Assembly (NCBI RefSeq): GCF_014337925.2
Contig: NZ_CP143423.1
Span: forward strand, 3,192,501-3,256,500
DNA: 64,000 bases
Source: Roseobacter fucihabitans
GTDB lineage: Bacteria; Pseudomonadota; Alphaproteobacteria; Rhodobacterales; Rhodobacteraceae
Direction: 5' to 3'
The stretch's first letter is position 1; every line of letters starts with the position of its first letter. A program made the translations under genes and the position numbers. The notes under the pieces were generated by a model. That model was given only the letters and a program-made list of their open reading frames with translations, was not told where the DNA came from and did not search any database. Shown one piece after another: positions 1-9,192 of the stretch.

Positions 1-205
1 AGACCCGGCCCTCCAGCCGAGACTTTCCCAAGCCCTGAAGGCTGCGCCAGCGGCAGTTGCAAACGCCGCGCAGCAGCGCGCCACTGGCCAAAGCGCTAGA
101 GCGCATCCCGGTGCCAATCTAGTAGCAGCGGCCGCCTTTGATATTGAAAACGCGCAATTATTCGCTTCAACACCGTCATTCTCGGCCACCGACATAGACA
201 GATAA
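1..205 (+). CDS. C-terminal end of an unidentified protein (partial, runs off left edge)
   Basis: An open frame enters from the left edge and ends at TAA 203-205, giving about 67 residues. It is Ala/Gln-rich and then ends in a more polar segment (AFDIENAQLF, then SFSATDIDR). The other two plus-strand frames look less protein-like. The start lies outside the window and no family is recognisable. A non-coding origin cannot be excluded because the piece is short and of low complexity. Confidence 0.4.
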   Translation, partial: DPALQPRLSQALKAAPAAVANAAQQRATGQSARAHPGANLVAAAAFDIENAQLFASTPSFSATDIDR

Positions 206-224
206 CGAACCGGCCCCGCCTGGC

Positions 225-653
225 TCAGGCAATCGACATCAATTCGATATCAAAGATCAGATCCTGCCCGGCCAGGGCGTGATTGGCATCAATCGTGACC
301 GTCGCCTCATCCAGCGCAACGACCATCACCTGCATGGCCTGACCATCCGGGGTCTGCACGTTCAATGATGTGCCTATATCCAGCGGCACTTCCGCCGGGA
401 TGCCTTCGCGCGGGACGGCCTGGCGCATTTCGGGATTGATCGGGCCATAGGCCTGATCGCAAGGCACCTGCACGGTCTTTTTGTCACCAACCTTCATGCC
501 CGGTAACGCGACCTCCAATCCGGGGATGATATGCCCCGCGCCCACTTCGAATTCCAGCGGATCACGCCCTTCGGAGCTGTCGAATTTGGTGCCATCCAGC
601 AGGGTTCCGGTATAGTGAATGCCAACGGTATCGCCCGATTTCACTTCGGTCAT
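225..653 (-). CDS. FKBP-type peptidyl-prolyl isomerase, SlyD/SlpA-like
   Basis: Predicted 142-residue cytoplasmic proline isomerase and chaperone. The FKBP core is split by an inserted chaperone flap, as in SlyD and SlpA. Residues 11-27 carry HYTGTLLDGTKFDSS. A GHIIPGLEVALPGM stretch follows, and the C-terminus has NHALAGQDLIFDIEL, all typical of this group. The His-rich metal-binding tail of E. coli SlyD is absent, so it is nearer the short SlpA form. The start at 653 is chosen because a GGAG lies about 6 nt upstream and homology begins there. The frame stays open further upstream but has no FKBP character. It is a single gene, divergent from the haloacid dehalogenase gene. Confidence 0.88.
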   Translation of the reverse strand: MTEVKSGDTVGIHYTGTLLDGTKFDSSEGRDPLEFEVGAGHIIPGLEVALPGMKVGDKKTVQVPCDQAYGPINPEMRQAVPREGIPAEVPLDIGTSLNVQTPDGQAMQVMVVALDEATVTIDANHALAGQDLIFDIELMSIA

Positions 654-837
654 TGAAACTCCGATCATGTCTTGAAAATGGATGTGGGAGGCCACGGTCC
701 TGCGCGGGTTCTCCTGAGATGGCCCCATCGTGCCTGCGCTGCCTGCGTGAGTAAAGCCAAAAACCACGCATTTGGCCCTTTTCGCGCGCGCTGTGGCGTG
801 ACAGTCTCGCCCTTGATCTGGATAGCGGAGCACCCCC

Positions 838-1524
838 ATGCCCATCACCACCTGTGTCTTTGACGCCTACGGCACCCTGTTCGATGTAGCAGCCGCCGCG
901 CGTCAGGCCGCCTCGGAGCCGGATTTCCCCGATCTCGCCGGTACATGGCCCCTGCTTGCCGAACATTGGCGTCAAAAACAGTTGCAATACACCTGGCTGC
1001 GCGCCGTTACCCATGCCCATGGCGATTTCTGGGATGTGACGCAAGAAGGTCTCGACTGGGCGCTGGAAAAAACCGGGCTGGATGGGGATGCGGCGCTGCG
1101 CGAACGCCTGCTCGCACTTTATTGGGAATTGCAAAGCTACGCGGAGGTGCCCGATATGCTCAGGCGTCTCAAAGCGGGCGGCATGGCGACGGCGATACTC
1201 TCAAATGGATCGCCCGATATGTTGGGCGGTGCCGTCTCATCGGCAGGCATTCAGGACCTGCTGGAGGACACGCTCTCAGTGGAAAGCGTGGGCGTGTTCA
1301 AACCCGATGCGCGGGTCTATGACCTGGTGAGCAAGCGGTTTGGCTGCGCAAAAAGCGAGGTCCTGTTTGTGTCCTCAAATGGTTGGGATGCGGCCTGTGC
1401 GACAGGCTATGGCTTCACCTCGGCCTGGGTCAACCGCGCAGGCGATCCGGTGGACCGTTTACCCTGGCGGCCTGCGCATATTCTGCCCGACCTGACGGGC
1501 ATACCAGAACTGGCGGGGCTTTGA
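838..1524 (+). CDS. L-2-haloacid dehalogenase-like HAD hydrolase (type II)
   Basis: A 228-residue HAD-superfamily protein close to L-2-haloacid dehalogenases, which replace the halogen of 2-haloalkanoates through an aspartyl-ester intermediate. The nucleophile is Asp9 in VFDAYGTLFD. Arg45 lies in WRQKQLQYTW, Ser122-Asn123 in LSNGS, Lys155 in VGVFKPD, and SSNGWD around 179-184 completes the family-specific pocket. GGAG at 827-830 supports the ATG at 838. It is the first gene of a plus-strand run, and its stop overlaps the next start (TGATG). The true substrate could be another small acid, because HAD assignments transfer poorly. Confidence 0.85.
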   Translation: MPITTCVFDAYGTLFDVAAAARQAASEPDFPDLAGTWPLLAEHWRQKQLQYTWLRAVTHAHGDFWDVTQEGLDWALEKTGLDGDAALRERLLALYWELQSYAEVPDMLRRLKAGGMATAILSNGSPDMLGGAVSSAGIQDLLEDTLSVESVGVFKPDARVYDLVSKRFGCAKSEVLFVSSNGWDAACATGYGFTSAWVNRAGDPVDRLPWRPAHILPDLTGIPELAGL

Positions 1525-2348
1525 TGGCGCATTTCACCACCTCCGACGGGCTGAACCTGCATTATACGCAAAGCGGCGACGGCGTCCCGGTGCTCTGCCT
1601 TGCGGGCCTGACCCGAACCACCGCGGATTTCGATTACATGACACCGTTTTTGCCCGATGTCCGTCTGATCAAGATGGATTATCGCGGGCGTGGGGCCTCG
1701 GATTGGGACCCAACGTGGCAGAATTACGCCCTGCCCGTGGAATGTCGCGATGTGATCGAACTGCTTGACCACCTTGGCCTTGGACAGGTCGCCATCATCG
1801 GCACCTCGCGCGGGGGGCTGAATGCGATGGGTCTGGCGGCGGGCGCAAAGGACCGCCTGCTCGGGGTCGCGCTGAATGACATCGGGCCGCTGATTGATCC
1901 CGAAGGGTTGTCCTTCATTGCGGGCTATCTGGGGCGTAATCCGGCGGCAAAAACCCATGCCGATGCCGCGCTTGCCATGCAACGGGCCTATGGCGGGTTT
2001 GTGGGCGTGCCGATGTCGCGCTGGATGGAAGAAGCGCAAAAGCATTTTCGCGCAACACCAAGCGGGTTGGAGATCACCTATGACCCCAAACTGCGCGATG
2101 CCATTGAGGCCCTGGGTGCACAGGCGGCACCGGATCTGTGGCCCTATTTCGATGCGCTTGAGGGGTTGCCGCTGGCCTGTATTCGGGGGGAGAACTCTGA
2201 TCTGCTGAGTGCTCAGACGCTGGCCGAAATGGAACGCCGCAGACCAGATATGATCAGCGTCACCGTCCCCAATCGCGGCCACATCCCGTTTCTGGATGAA
2301 CCTGAAGCCGTTGCGGCATTGCAAACATGGGTTAAAAAGCTGTCATGA
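1524..2348 (+). CDS. alpha/beta hydrolase
   Basis: A 274-residue alpha/beta-hydrolase-fold protein. The nucleophile elbow is GTSRGG with Ser95. The oxyanion region is CLAGLTRT near residue 25, and the catalytic His sits in NRGHIPFLDEPEA near the C-terminus. Its start overlaps the dehalogenase stop (TGATG at 1522-1526), which suggests translational coupling. Its end overlaps the next gene by ATGA. No substrate-specific signature is visible; it could hydrolyse an ester, lactone or C-C bond. Its place just before a PLP lyase and pcaD hints at catabolism of a carboxylic acid, but that is inference. Confidence 0.82.
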   Translation: MAHFTTSDGLNLHYTQSGDGVPVLCLAGLTRTTADFDYMTPFLPDVRLIKMDYRGRGASDWDPTWQNYALPVECRDVIELLDHLGLGQVAIIGTSRGGLNAMGLAAGAKDRLLGVALNDIGPLIDPEGLSFIAGYLGRNPAAKTHADAALAMQRAYGGFVGVPMSRWMEEAQKHFRATPSGLEITYDPKLRDAIEALGAQAAPDLWPYFDALEGLPLACIRGENSDLLSAQTLAEMERRRPDMISVTVPNRGHIPFLDEPEAVAALQTWVKKLS

Positions 2349-3346
2349 ATATTGAAATGATCCGCGCCGCCGCTCTGCGCTTGCAAGGTCACGCCAGGCG
2401 CACGCCCCTACTCTCTTCGCCGTTTCTGGATGACATCGCAGGCCGTCGGGTCTGGATCAAACCGGAATGTCTGCAACATACCGGCAGCTTCAAATTTCGC
2501 GGCGCGTGGTCGGCAGTTTCCGCTCTGCCTAAGGATGCCCTTGCGCGCGGTGTCATCGCCTTTTCCAGCGGCAATCACGCACAGGGCGTGGCGCTGGCCG
2601 CCCGGAAACATAGCACTTCCGCCGTAATCATCATGCCGCAAGACGCGCCAAAGGTGAAAATCGACAACACCCGCAGCCTCGGCGCAGAGGTCGTGCTTTA
2701 TGATCGCGCGGCGGGCGAAGACCGCGATGCCATCGGAGCGCAAATTGTCGCCGAACGCGGTCTGACCTTGATCAAACCCTTTGATGATCCGCAAGTCATA
2801 GCAGGACAAGGCACCACGGGTCTTGAAATCGCCGCACAGGCGGCTGAGGTCGGCGTGCGCCAAGCCGATGTCATCGTGTGTTGTGGCGGCGGTGGGTTCT
2901 CCTCTGGTATCGCGCTGGCACTGGAAGCCGACGCGCCGGGCCTGCGCATGCGCCCGGCTGAACCCGAAGGCTTTGACGATGTGGCACGCTCGCTCAGATC
3001 GGGCAAGATCGAGCGCAACGCCAGCCTGTCGGGCAGCCTGTGTGACGCGATCATCACGCCGCAACCGGGGGATTTGACCTTTCCGATCCTCAAACGGCTG
3101 GCGGGTCCGGGAATGGTCGTAAGCGAAAATGAGGCGCTTATGGCGGTCGCACAGGCCTTCAACCGGTTGAAACTTGTGGCGGAACCCGGCGGGGCCGTTG
3201 CCCTTGCCGCCGCGCTTTTCCATTGTGCGGATATCAAGGGCGAAGACGTTATCGTCACGATATCGGGTGGCAATGTTGACGCCGCTGTGTTCCATCAAGC
3301 CTTGAAATCCACCGACCCGGCAACCCAACAAGGAGACGTCGCGTGA
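2345..3346 (+). CDS. threonine/serine dehydratase-like PLP enzyme
   Basis: A 333-residue fold-type II PLP enzyme of the IlvA / serine racemase / hydroxyaspartate dehydratase family. The cofactor lysine is Lys50 in TGSFKFRGA. The phosphate-binding GGGG loop is at 181-184, SSGNHAQG lies near residue 74, and SGGN is near the C-terminus. There is no ACT-type regulatory domain, so it is a catabolic or short form rather than biosynthetic IlvA. The frame overlaps both neighbours by 4 nt. It may deaminate threonine, serine or 3-hydroxyaspartate; sequence alone does not decide between these. Confidence 0.82.
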   Translation: MNIEMIRAAALRLQGHARRTPLLSSPFLDDIAGRRVWIKPECLQHTGSFKFRGAWSAVSALPKDALARGVIAFSSGNHAQGVALAARKHSTSAVIIMPQDAPKVKIDNTRSLGAEVVLYDRAAGEDRDAIGAQIVAERGLTLIKPFDDPQVIAGQGTTGLEIAAQAAEVGVRQADVIVCCGGGGFSSGIALALEADAPGLRMRPAEPEGFDDVARSLRSGKIERNASLSGSLCDAIITPQPGDLTFPILKRLAGPGMVVSENEALMAVAQAFNRLKLVAEPGGAVALAAALFHCADIKGEDVIVTISGGNVDAAVFHQALKSTDPATQQGDVA

Positions 3347-4131
3347 AACTGCTCGATCTCGGAGACGTCAGGCTGCATTACCGCGTGGACGGGCCGGATG
3401 ATGGTGCACCCGTGGTCTTCGCCAATTCGCTGGGCACCGACCTGCGCCTGTGGGACCCGATCATGCCCCATCTGCCCGAGGGGCTGCGCCTTATCCGCTT
3501 TGACAAACGCGGGCACGGGCTGTCGACCTGCCCGCCGAGCCCCTATTCCATGGGCGCGTTGGTGACGGATACCGAGGCGCTTTTGGATCATCTTGGCGTC
3601 AAGGACTGCGTTTTCGTTGGGCTCTCCATTGGGGGCATGATCGCACAGGGCCTCGCTGTCAAACGGCTCGATATGATCCGCGCGATGGTGCTCTCCAACA
3701 CCGCCGCCAAGATCGGCACGCCCGAGATCTGGCAGGATCGCATTGCGGGCGTGCAAAGCGGTGGTATCGAGAGCCTTGCCGATGCGGTCATGGAACGCTG
3801 GTTTTCCAAAGGGTTCCGCGCCACGCCGGAACTGGAACTGTGGCGCAATATGCTGACCCGACAGGAGGATCAGGGCTATATGGGCTGTTCGGCGGCGATT
3901 TCCGGCACGGATTTCTATGCCACCACGGCCAGCCTGCGCCTGCCCACGCTTGGCATCGCCGGTGCCGAGGACGGCTCCACCCCGCCCGATCTGGTGCGCG
4001 AAACCATCGATTTAATCCCCGGCAGCCAGTTTCACGTGATCCGCAAGGCCGGGCATTTGCCCTGCGTCGAACAGCCCGAAGAATACGCCGATATCCTGAC
4101 GCGGTTCCTCAGGGAGGTCGGTCATGTCTAA
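3343..4131 (+). CDS. pcaD: 3-oxoadipate enol-lactonase
   Basis: A 262-residue alpha/beta hydrolase matching PcaD, which opens 3-oxoadipate enol-lactone to 3-oxoadipate in the protocatechuate branch of the beta-ketoadipate pathway. The nucleophile elbow is GLSIGG with Ser95, FANSLGTDLRLWD contributes the oxyanion hole, and the catalytic His is in KAGHLPCVEQPEEYA. The start is GTG at 3343, inside the preceding stop, with AGGAG at 3331-3335. pcaB follows 31 nt later. The usual partners pcaC, pcaH and pcaG are not between them or elsewhere in the window. Confidence 0.87.
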   Translation: MKLLDLGDVRLHYRVDGPDDGAPVVFANSLGTDLRLWDPIMPHLPEGLRLIRFDKRGHGLSTCPPSPYSMGALVTDTEALLDHLGVKDCVFVGLSIGGMIAQGLAVKRLDMIRAMVLSNTAAKIGTPEIWQDRIAGVQSGGIESLADAVMERWFSKGFRATPELELWRNMLTRQEDQGYMGCSAAISGTDFYATTASLRLPTLGIAGAEDGSTPPDLVRETIDLIPGSQFHVIRKAGHLPCVEQPEEYADILTRFLREVGHV

Positions 4132-4162
4132 GCCCCTGCGCACAGCCGGAGCGCTCTGATCC

Positions 4163-5488
4163 ATGGCCGCCAGCGTTTTTGACAGCCCGCTTTACGCGCG
4201 CCTTTTCGACACGGGCGAGACGGGACGCTTGTTTTCGGATACTGCCGCCCTGCGCGCGATGCTGTTGGTGGAAGGCGCGCTCGCCAAGGCACAGGGCAAA
4301 CACGGCGTCATCCCCGAGATCAGCGCCGCCGCCATTCACCGCGCCACCCTTGAAATCCAGATCGATCCCGGTGCGCTGGCCAAAGCAACCGGCGAAAACG
4401 GGGTGTGCATTCCGGGGCTGGTCGCGGCGTTTCGCGCGGAAATGAACGCGCCCGAACATGCGCAATATGTGCATTGGGGCGCGACGTCACAGGACATCAT
4501 CGACACCGGTCTGATGCTGCGCCTGCGCCAGGCACTGGCTCTGGCCGAAGCCGATCTACGCACCATCCTCACCGCATTGGCCGATCAGGCCGAAAAACAT
4601 GCCGACCTGCCCATGCCCGCACGCACCTACGGCCAACAGGCCACACCCACCAGTTGGGGCGCGGTTCTGGCAAGCTGGGGGGCGGCGCTGCTGGACGCGG
4701 TGGACGCATTGCCGGGGCTCCGAGAGCAGGCCTTGTGGGTGTCGCTGTCCGGCGCATCCGGCACCTCGGCGGCCCTTGGCCCCAAGGCGGCGCAGATCAG
4801 GGCCGACCTGGCACAAGGCCTCGGCCTTCGCGATCCCCATCGTTCCTGGCACATAGATCGCGGGCCCATCCTGCGCATCATCGCATGGATGGCGCAGGTC
4901 TGCGCAACATTGGCCGCCATCGGGCAGACGGTGATTGGCCTCAGCGCCAGCGAGGTACAGGAAGTGAGCCTTGGCGCAGCGGGTGCATCATCGACCATGC
5001 CACAAAAGCAAAACCCGGTACGCGCCAGCACGCTTGTGGCCCTGTCCACCCAAATCAGCGGGTTGCAGAGCACCTTGCAGATCGCCGCCACCCATCAGCA
5101 TCAACGCGACGGGGCGGCCTGGTTCGCCGAATGGATGATCGTTCCACAAATCGCGCTGAGTACGGCTTGCGCCTTGCAACATGGCGTGGCGCTGGCACGG
5201 GACATACGCCCCAACCCCACGCGAATGGCGCAGGCCTTTGAACGGGGTCTCGATCTGGCGCATAGCGAGGCGCTCAGTTTTGCCCTGAGCCAGAGCATGT
5301 CCCGACCTAAAGCGCAGGCCGCCGTCAAAACCCTCTGCCAGGAAGCCCTGCGCTCCGGCACATCCCTGTCCAATTTGGCCCGCGCCCAATACCCCGATCT
5401 GCCTGCATCCCTGTTCGATCCACAAGCCCAACTCGGTGAAGCCCCCGCAGATACACGCGCTTTCGTGGCACGCGTCCGGGCGCTCTGA
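4163..5488 (+). CDS. pcaB: 3-carboxy-cis,cis-muconate cycloisomerase
   Basis: A 441-residue member of the fumarase/aspartase superfamily, near the usual PcaB length of about 450. The superfamily signature SSTMPQKQNP is at 276-285, and HWGATSQDIIDTG near 104 is characteristic of PcaB and related cycloisomerases. It converts 3-carboxy-cis,cis-muconate to 4-carboxymuconolactone. The gene starts 31 nt after pcaD and is followed at once by an exporter gene. The short interval before it holds only an 11-codon open stretch (from 4124) with no recognisable product. Confidence 0.88.
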   Translation: MAASVFDSPLYARLFDTGETGRLFSDTAALRAMLLVEGALAKAQGKHGVIPEISAAAIHRATLEIQIDPGALAKATGENGVCIPGLVAAFRAEMNAPEHAQYVHWGATSQDIIDTGLMLRLRQALALAEADLRTILTALADQAEKHADLPMPARTYGQQATPTSWGAVLASWGAALLDAVDALPGLREQALWVSLSGASGTSAALGPKAAQIRADLAQGLGLRDPHRSWHIDRGPILRIIAWMAQVCATLAAIGQTVIGLSASEVQEVSLGAAGASSTMPQKQNPVRASTLVALSTQISGLQSTLQIAATHQHQRDGAAWFAEWMIVPQIALSTACALQHGVALARDIRPNPTRMAQAFERGLDLAHSEALSFALSQSMSRPKAQAAVKTLCQEALRSGTSLSNLARAQYPDLPASLFDPQAQLGEAPADTRAFVARVRAL

Positions 5489-5492
5489 GGGA

Positions 5493-6713
5493 ATGCGCCC
5501 GGCAGTCGTTTTCATCATGCTCACGGTCATGCTCGACGCGATGGGCATCGGGTTGATCATCCCGGTCATGCCCGATCTGATACAGGAAATTCAAGGCACG
5601 GGCCTGAGCAACGCGGCCCTCTGGGGCGGCGTTCTATCGACCACTTTCGCGGTGATGCAATTCATCTTTGGCCCTATCATCGGCGGGCTGTCGGACCGTT
5701 TCGGGCGCCGGCCCATCTTGCTGACCTCGCTGGTAGTCATGGCGCTGGATTACCTCCTCATGGCGGTGGCGGGCAGCATCGCCCTGCTGCTCATTGGCCG
5801 CATCGTCGGGGGCATTACGGCGGCTACGCAATCCACCGCCAACGCCTATATGGCCGATATTTCACGCCCCGAGGACCGCGCCGCAAATTTCGGGCTGGTC
5901 GGTGCCGCCTTTGGTCTGGGGTTTGTGCTTGGCCCCTTGCTGGGTGGTTTTCTCGCGGAATACGGGACGCGCGCGCCGTTTTACGCCGCCGCCGCATTAG
6001 CCGCCCTCAATGCCCTGTTCGGCTATTTCGTCTTGCGCGAAACCGTCACAAAAGACACGCAACGCCCCTTCCGCTGGGCGCGCGCCAACCCCCTGGGCAG
6101 CATCCGCCAATTGGGCCGTTTGCCCGGTGTCGGCGCGCTGCTGATCGTCTTTTTCCTCTATCAGGTGGCCTTTATGGTCTATCCTGCGATCTGGGCGTTT
6201 TTTGGCAAGGAACGATTCGGCTGGGACCCCGCCACCATAGGGCTCAGCCTTGCTCTTTTCGGCATCATGCTGGCCATTGTTCAGGGCGGCCTGATCCGCC
6301 CCGTGCTGCGGCTGCTGGGGGAACGCGGCACGGTGATCTATGGCCACTTCTTTGATATCGTCGCCTTTCTGGCGCTGGCCTTCGTGACCAACGGAACGCT
6401 GGCGCTCATCCTGACACCGCTGGCGGGACTGGCCGCGGTCATTACCCCCGCATTGCAAGGGATCATGTCCAAAGCCGTGGCCGCGGATGCGCAGGGCGAA
6501 TTGCAAGGTGCGCTGACCTCTGCAAGCGCGCTGGCCATGATCCTCTCTCCCATGGTGATGACCAGCGTTTTCGCAAGTTTCACCAGCCCGGAGGCGACGG
6601 TATACCTGCCCGGCGCCCCGTTTATCCTATCCGCTGTGCTGATTGCTGCGGGGCTTGCGGTCTTCATCGCCTTCCCGCCCCGCCAATCGCCAAATCCAAA
6701 AGAGGTGCTTTAA
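5493..6713 (+). CDS. MFS exporter, TetA-like (12 TM)
   Basis: A 406-residue major facilitator of the TCR/Tet group. The N-terminus [20 protein letters not shown] begins TM1, and the motif A loop [11 protein letters not shown] lies near 64-74. About 12 hydrophobic segments follow. Length and N-terminus match TetA-type drug:H+ antiporters, but chromosomal Roseobacter members are common and their substrates are mostly unknown, so tetracycline resistance should not be assumed. ATG 5493 lies 4 nt after the pcaB stop; an upstream ATG at 5436 would overlap pcaB and adds no homologous sequence. Confidence 0.85.
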   Translation: MRPAVVFIMLTVMLDAMGIGLIIPVMPDLIQEIQGTGLSNAALWGGVLSTTFAVMQFIFGPIIGGLSDRFGRRPILLTSLVVMALDYLLMAVAGSIALLLIGRIVGGITAATQSTANAYMADISRPEDRAANFGLVGAAFGLGFVLGPLLGGFLAEYGTRAPFYAAAALAALNALFGYFVLRETVTKDTQRPFRWARANPLGSIRQLGRLPGVGALLIVFFLYQVAFMVYPAIWAFFGKERFGWDPATIGLSLALFGIMLAIVQGGLIRPVLRLLGERGTVIYGHFFDIVAFLALAFVTNGTLALILTPLAGLAAVITPALQGIMSKAVAADAQGELQGALTSASALAMILSPMVMTSVFASFTSPEATVYLPGAPFILSAVLIAAGLAVFIAFPPRQSPNPKEVL

Positions 6714-6802
6714 CGACACCTGATGTCGGATTGCGCCTTGCGCGTGCGATTGCGGCGCGGCACCTTCTGCAAAACGACACAAAACAGAAAGCCCGCGCCC
6801 CT

Positions 6803-7894
6803 ATGCAAACCATCAAAGCCGCCGTTTGCCATAGCTTTGGCACGCCCCTCCAGATCGAAGACATCCAGTTGCGCGCCCCTGAAATGGGCGAGGTCGAAGT
6901 GACACTGGACGCTGTTGCGATTTGTCATTCCGATATTTCCTACGCCGAGGGGGCCTGGGGCGGGTCCCTGCCCGCGGTCTATGGGCATGAAGCAGCGGGG
7001 ATCATCACCACCCTCGGTCCGGGTGTGCGGGGCTTGTCGCACGGCGATAGCGTCGTCGTCACCCTGATCCGCGCCTGTGGGACCTGCGGCAGTTGCGCGG
7101 GGGGTAAACCCACGCTGTGCGAAACGCCCTATGACGGCGATCATGGCCCGATCAAAACCGCAACGGGTGGCAAATTGCATCAGGCCATGGCCACCGGTGC
7201 CTTTGCGCAAAAGGTGGTGGTGGACCAAAAACAGGTGGTGCGGATCAGCCCCGATATCCCCAAGGACGCCGCCAGCCTGATTGCCTGCGGTGTTATCACC
7301 GGTGTGGGCGCCGTCGTGAACGCCGCCAACCTGCGCCCCGGCCAGGACGTCGTTGTGATCGGCGCGGGGGGTGTCGGCCTCAATGCGATCCAGGGTGCAC
7401 GCATCAGCGGTGCGCGCCGCATCATCGCTGTCGACATGAGCGCGGATAAGCTGGCCACGGCCAAGGAGTTCGGCGCAACCCACGGGGTGCTGGCCACGGA
7501 TGAAAAGCCTTGGAAACAAGCGATGAAGGCCTTGGGCGGGCGCGGCGCGGATGCCGTGATCGTGACCGTCGGGGCCATTCCCGCCTATGATCAGGCCCCG
7601 CGTTATCTGGCACAGGGGGGCAAGGTCGTCATGGTGGGCATGCCCCATTCGGACGCGTATTCCAGCTATGAGCCCGTTGTTCTGGCGGCTTTGGGTCAGG
7701 GGATGGTGGGCTCCAAGATGGGCGATGTCGTGATCCAGCGCGATATTCCCTGGATGGTCGATCTTTATGCGCAGGGACGCTTGAAACTGGATGAGCTGAT
7801 CTCGGGCCGCTGGTCGCTCGATCAAATCAACGAGGCGATTGCCGATACCAAATCAGGCGGAGCCCGCCGCAATGTCATCATTTTCGATAGGTAA
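6803..7894 (+). CDS. zinc-dependent alcohol dehydrogenase
   Basis: A 363-residue medium-chain zinc alcohol dehydrogenase. Catalytic zinc ligands are Cys41 (ICHSD) and His62-Glu63 (GHE). The structural zinc lobe is Cys92, Cys95, Cys98 and Cys106. The Rossmann fold carries GAGGVG near 183. The C-terminal RRNVIIFDR resembles the class III / mycothiol-type group. ATG 6803 is the first ATG of the frame; no strong ribosome site is visible and a TTG at 6731 is possible but unlikely. It sits between the exporter and a sugar-acid-dehydratase-like gene, so it may oxidise an alcohol or polyol. Confidence 0.85.
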   Translation: MQTIKAAVCHSFGTPLQIEDIQLRAPEMGEVEVTLDAVAICHSDISYAEGAWGGSLPAVYGHEAAGIITTLGPGVRGLSHGDSVVVTLIRACGTCGSCAGGKPTLCETPYDGDHGPIKTATGGKLHQAMATGAFAQKVVVDQKQVVRISPDIPKDAASLIACGVITGVGAVVNAANLRPGQDVVVIGAGGVGLNAIQGARISGARRIIAVDMSADKLATAKEFGATHGVLATDEKPWKQAMKALGGRGADAVIVTVGAIPAYDQAPRYLAQGGKVVMVGMPHSDAYSSYEPVVLAALGQGMVGSKMGDVVIQRDIPWMVDLYAQGRLKLDELISGRWSLDQINEAIADTKSGGARRNVIIFDR

Positions 7895-7908
7895 CGCGTG
7901 CGACACCA

Positions 7909-7944
7909 CGCCGTAAGGTGGGCTTTCAGGCCACCTTTGCGCCG
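7909..7944. repeat. REP-like dispersed repeat, copy 1
   Basis: The sequence around GTAAGGTGGGCTTTCAGGCC in this interval matches three other copies in the window (45371-45398, 61026-61051 and 61079-61105), apart from one extra T. It has a GGTGG...CCACC core that can fold on itself. It lies in the 65-nt gap between the alcohol dehydrogenase and enolase-superfamily genes. Confidence 0.7.
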
Positions 7945-7959
7945 CAAAAGGATCCCTCG

Positions 7960-9192
7960 ATGAAACTCACCGACCTCGACATCATCATCACCGCCCCCCC
8001 GGCACCGGGGTGGGGCGGGCGCTATTGGATCCTGGTCAAACTCACCACGGATAACGGGATCGTCGGCTGGGGCGAATGCTACGCAGCCTCGGTCGGCCCT
8101 GACGCCATGTGCGCGGTCATCGAGGATGTATTCAACCGCCACATGGCCCATGAAAACCCCGAAAACATCGAATTGATGTTCCGTCGCGCCTATTCCTCGG
8201 GCTTCACACAACGCCCCGATCTGACGGTGATGGGCGCGTTTTCCGGCCTTGAAATCGCCTGTTGGGACATCTTGGGCAAAGCGCGCGACCGCCCTGTCTG
8301 GGCGCTGCTGGGGGGGCAAATGAATGATCGCATCCGCGCCTATACCTACCTCTACCCTGAGGCCGGACATGACATGGCCGCCTTCTGGACCTCCCCCGAC
8401 ATGGCCGCACAAAGCGCCGCCGCGATGGTGGCAAAAGGCTATACGGCGGTCAAATTTGACCCTGCTGGCCCCTATACCATGCGCGGTGGCCATATGCCGG
8501 GCATGCGCGATATCTCTCAATCCGTCGCCTTTTGCAAAGCCATCCGGGAGGCTGTGGGCGACCGGGCCGACCTGCTCTTTGGCACCCATGGTCAATTCAG
8601 CACGGCAGGCGCAATCCGGCTGGGCCAAGCGCTGGAGCCCTTCTCACCCCTCTGGTATGAGGAGCCGATCCCGCCAGATGCCGTCGAGGAAATGGCCAAA
8701 GTCGCGCGGGCCGTGCGCATCCCCGTGGCCACCGGCGAACGCCTGACAACCAAGGCGGAATTTGCGTCCATCCTACGCGCCGGGGCCGCCCATATCCTGC
8801 AACCCGCTCTGGGGCGCGCGGGCGGCATCTGGGAGGCGAAAAAAATCGCCATCCTCGCCGAAACCCATAACGCACAAATGGCCCCGCATCTTTATGCCGG
8901 TCCCGTTGAATGGGCGGCGAACATCCACTTGGCCGCCTCCATCCCCAATCTGCTGATGGCCGAAACCATAGAGACGCCCTTTCACGCCGCGCTGATCAGG
9001 AACACGATCCGGGTCGAGAACGGGTTCGTCACCCCGCCCGAAGCGCCCGGGCTGGGCATTGAGGTCGACGAAGACCTCGCCCGCGCGCATCCCTATACGG
9101 GCACCGGGCTGCATCTGGAGATGCGCGACGCACCGTGTGATTATGTGAACGGAAACGCTTTTGAGGGCGGTGCACCCGCCCCCAAGACATGA
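7960..9192 (+). CDS. mandelate racemase/muconate lactonizing enzyme family protein (probable sugar-acid dehydratase)
   Basis: A 410-residue enolase-superfamily protein. The N-terminal capping domain spans residues 1-120 and a beta/alpha barrel follows. Candidate acid/base residues are Lys165 (AVKFD) and His310 (MAPHLYAGP). Metal-site positions read as GTHGQF (209-214), EEP (Glu234-Glu235) and GERL (Glu260). The first position is therefore His/Gln-like rather than the usual Asp. That pattern suits a dehydratase subgroup acting on a sugar acid or hydroxyacid; I cannot name the substrate. AAAGGA about 9 nt upstream supports the start. Its TGA stop abuts the stop of the convergent minus-strand operon with no spacer. 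Confidence 0.83.
   Translation: MKLTDLDIIITAPPAPGWGGRYWILVKLTTDNGIVGWGECYAASVGPDAMCAVIEDVFNRHMAHENPENIELMFRRAYSSGFTQRPDLTVMGAFSGLEIACWDILGKARDRPVWALLGGQMNDRIRAYTYLYPEAGHDMAAFWTSPDMAAQSAAAMVAKGYTAVKFDPAGPYTMRGGHMPGMRDISQSVAFCKAIREAVGDRADLLFGTHGQFSTAGAIRLGQALEPFSPLWYEEPIPPDAVEEMAKVARAVRIPVATGERLTTKAEFASILRAGAAHILQPALGRAGGIWEAKKIAILAETHNAQMAPHLYAGPVEWAANIHLAASIPNLLMAETIETPFHAALIRNTIRVENGFVTPPEAPGLGIEVDEDLARAHPYTGTGLHLEMRDAPCDYVNGNAFEGGAPAPKT

Noticed and set aside
5493-6713. TetA-like exporter as a tetracycline resistance gene
   Set aside because: It shares family motifs, but is embedded in a chromosomal catabolic run with no TetR regulator; substrate cannot be inferred.
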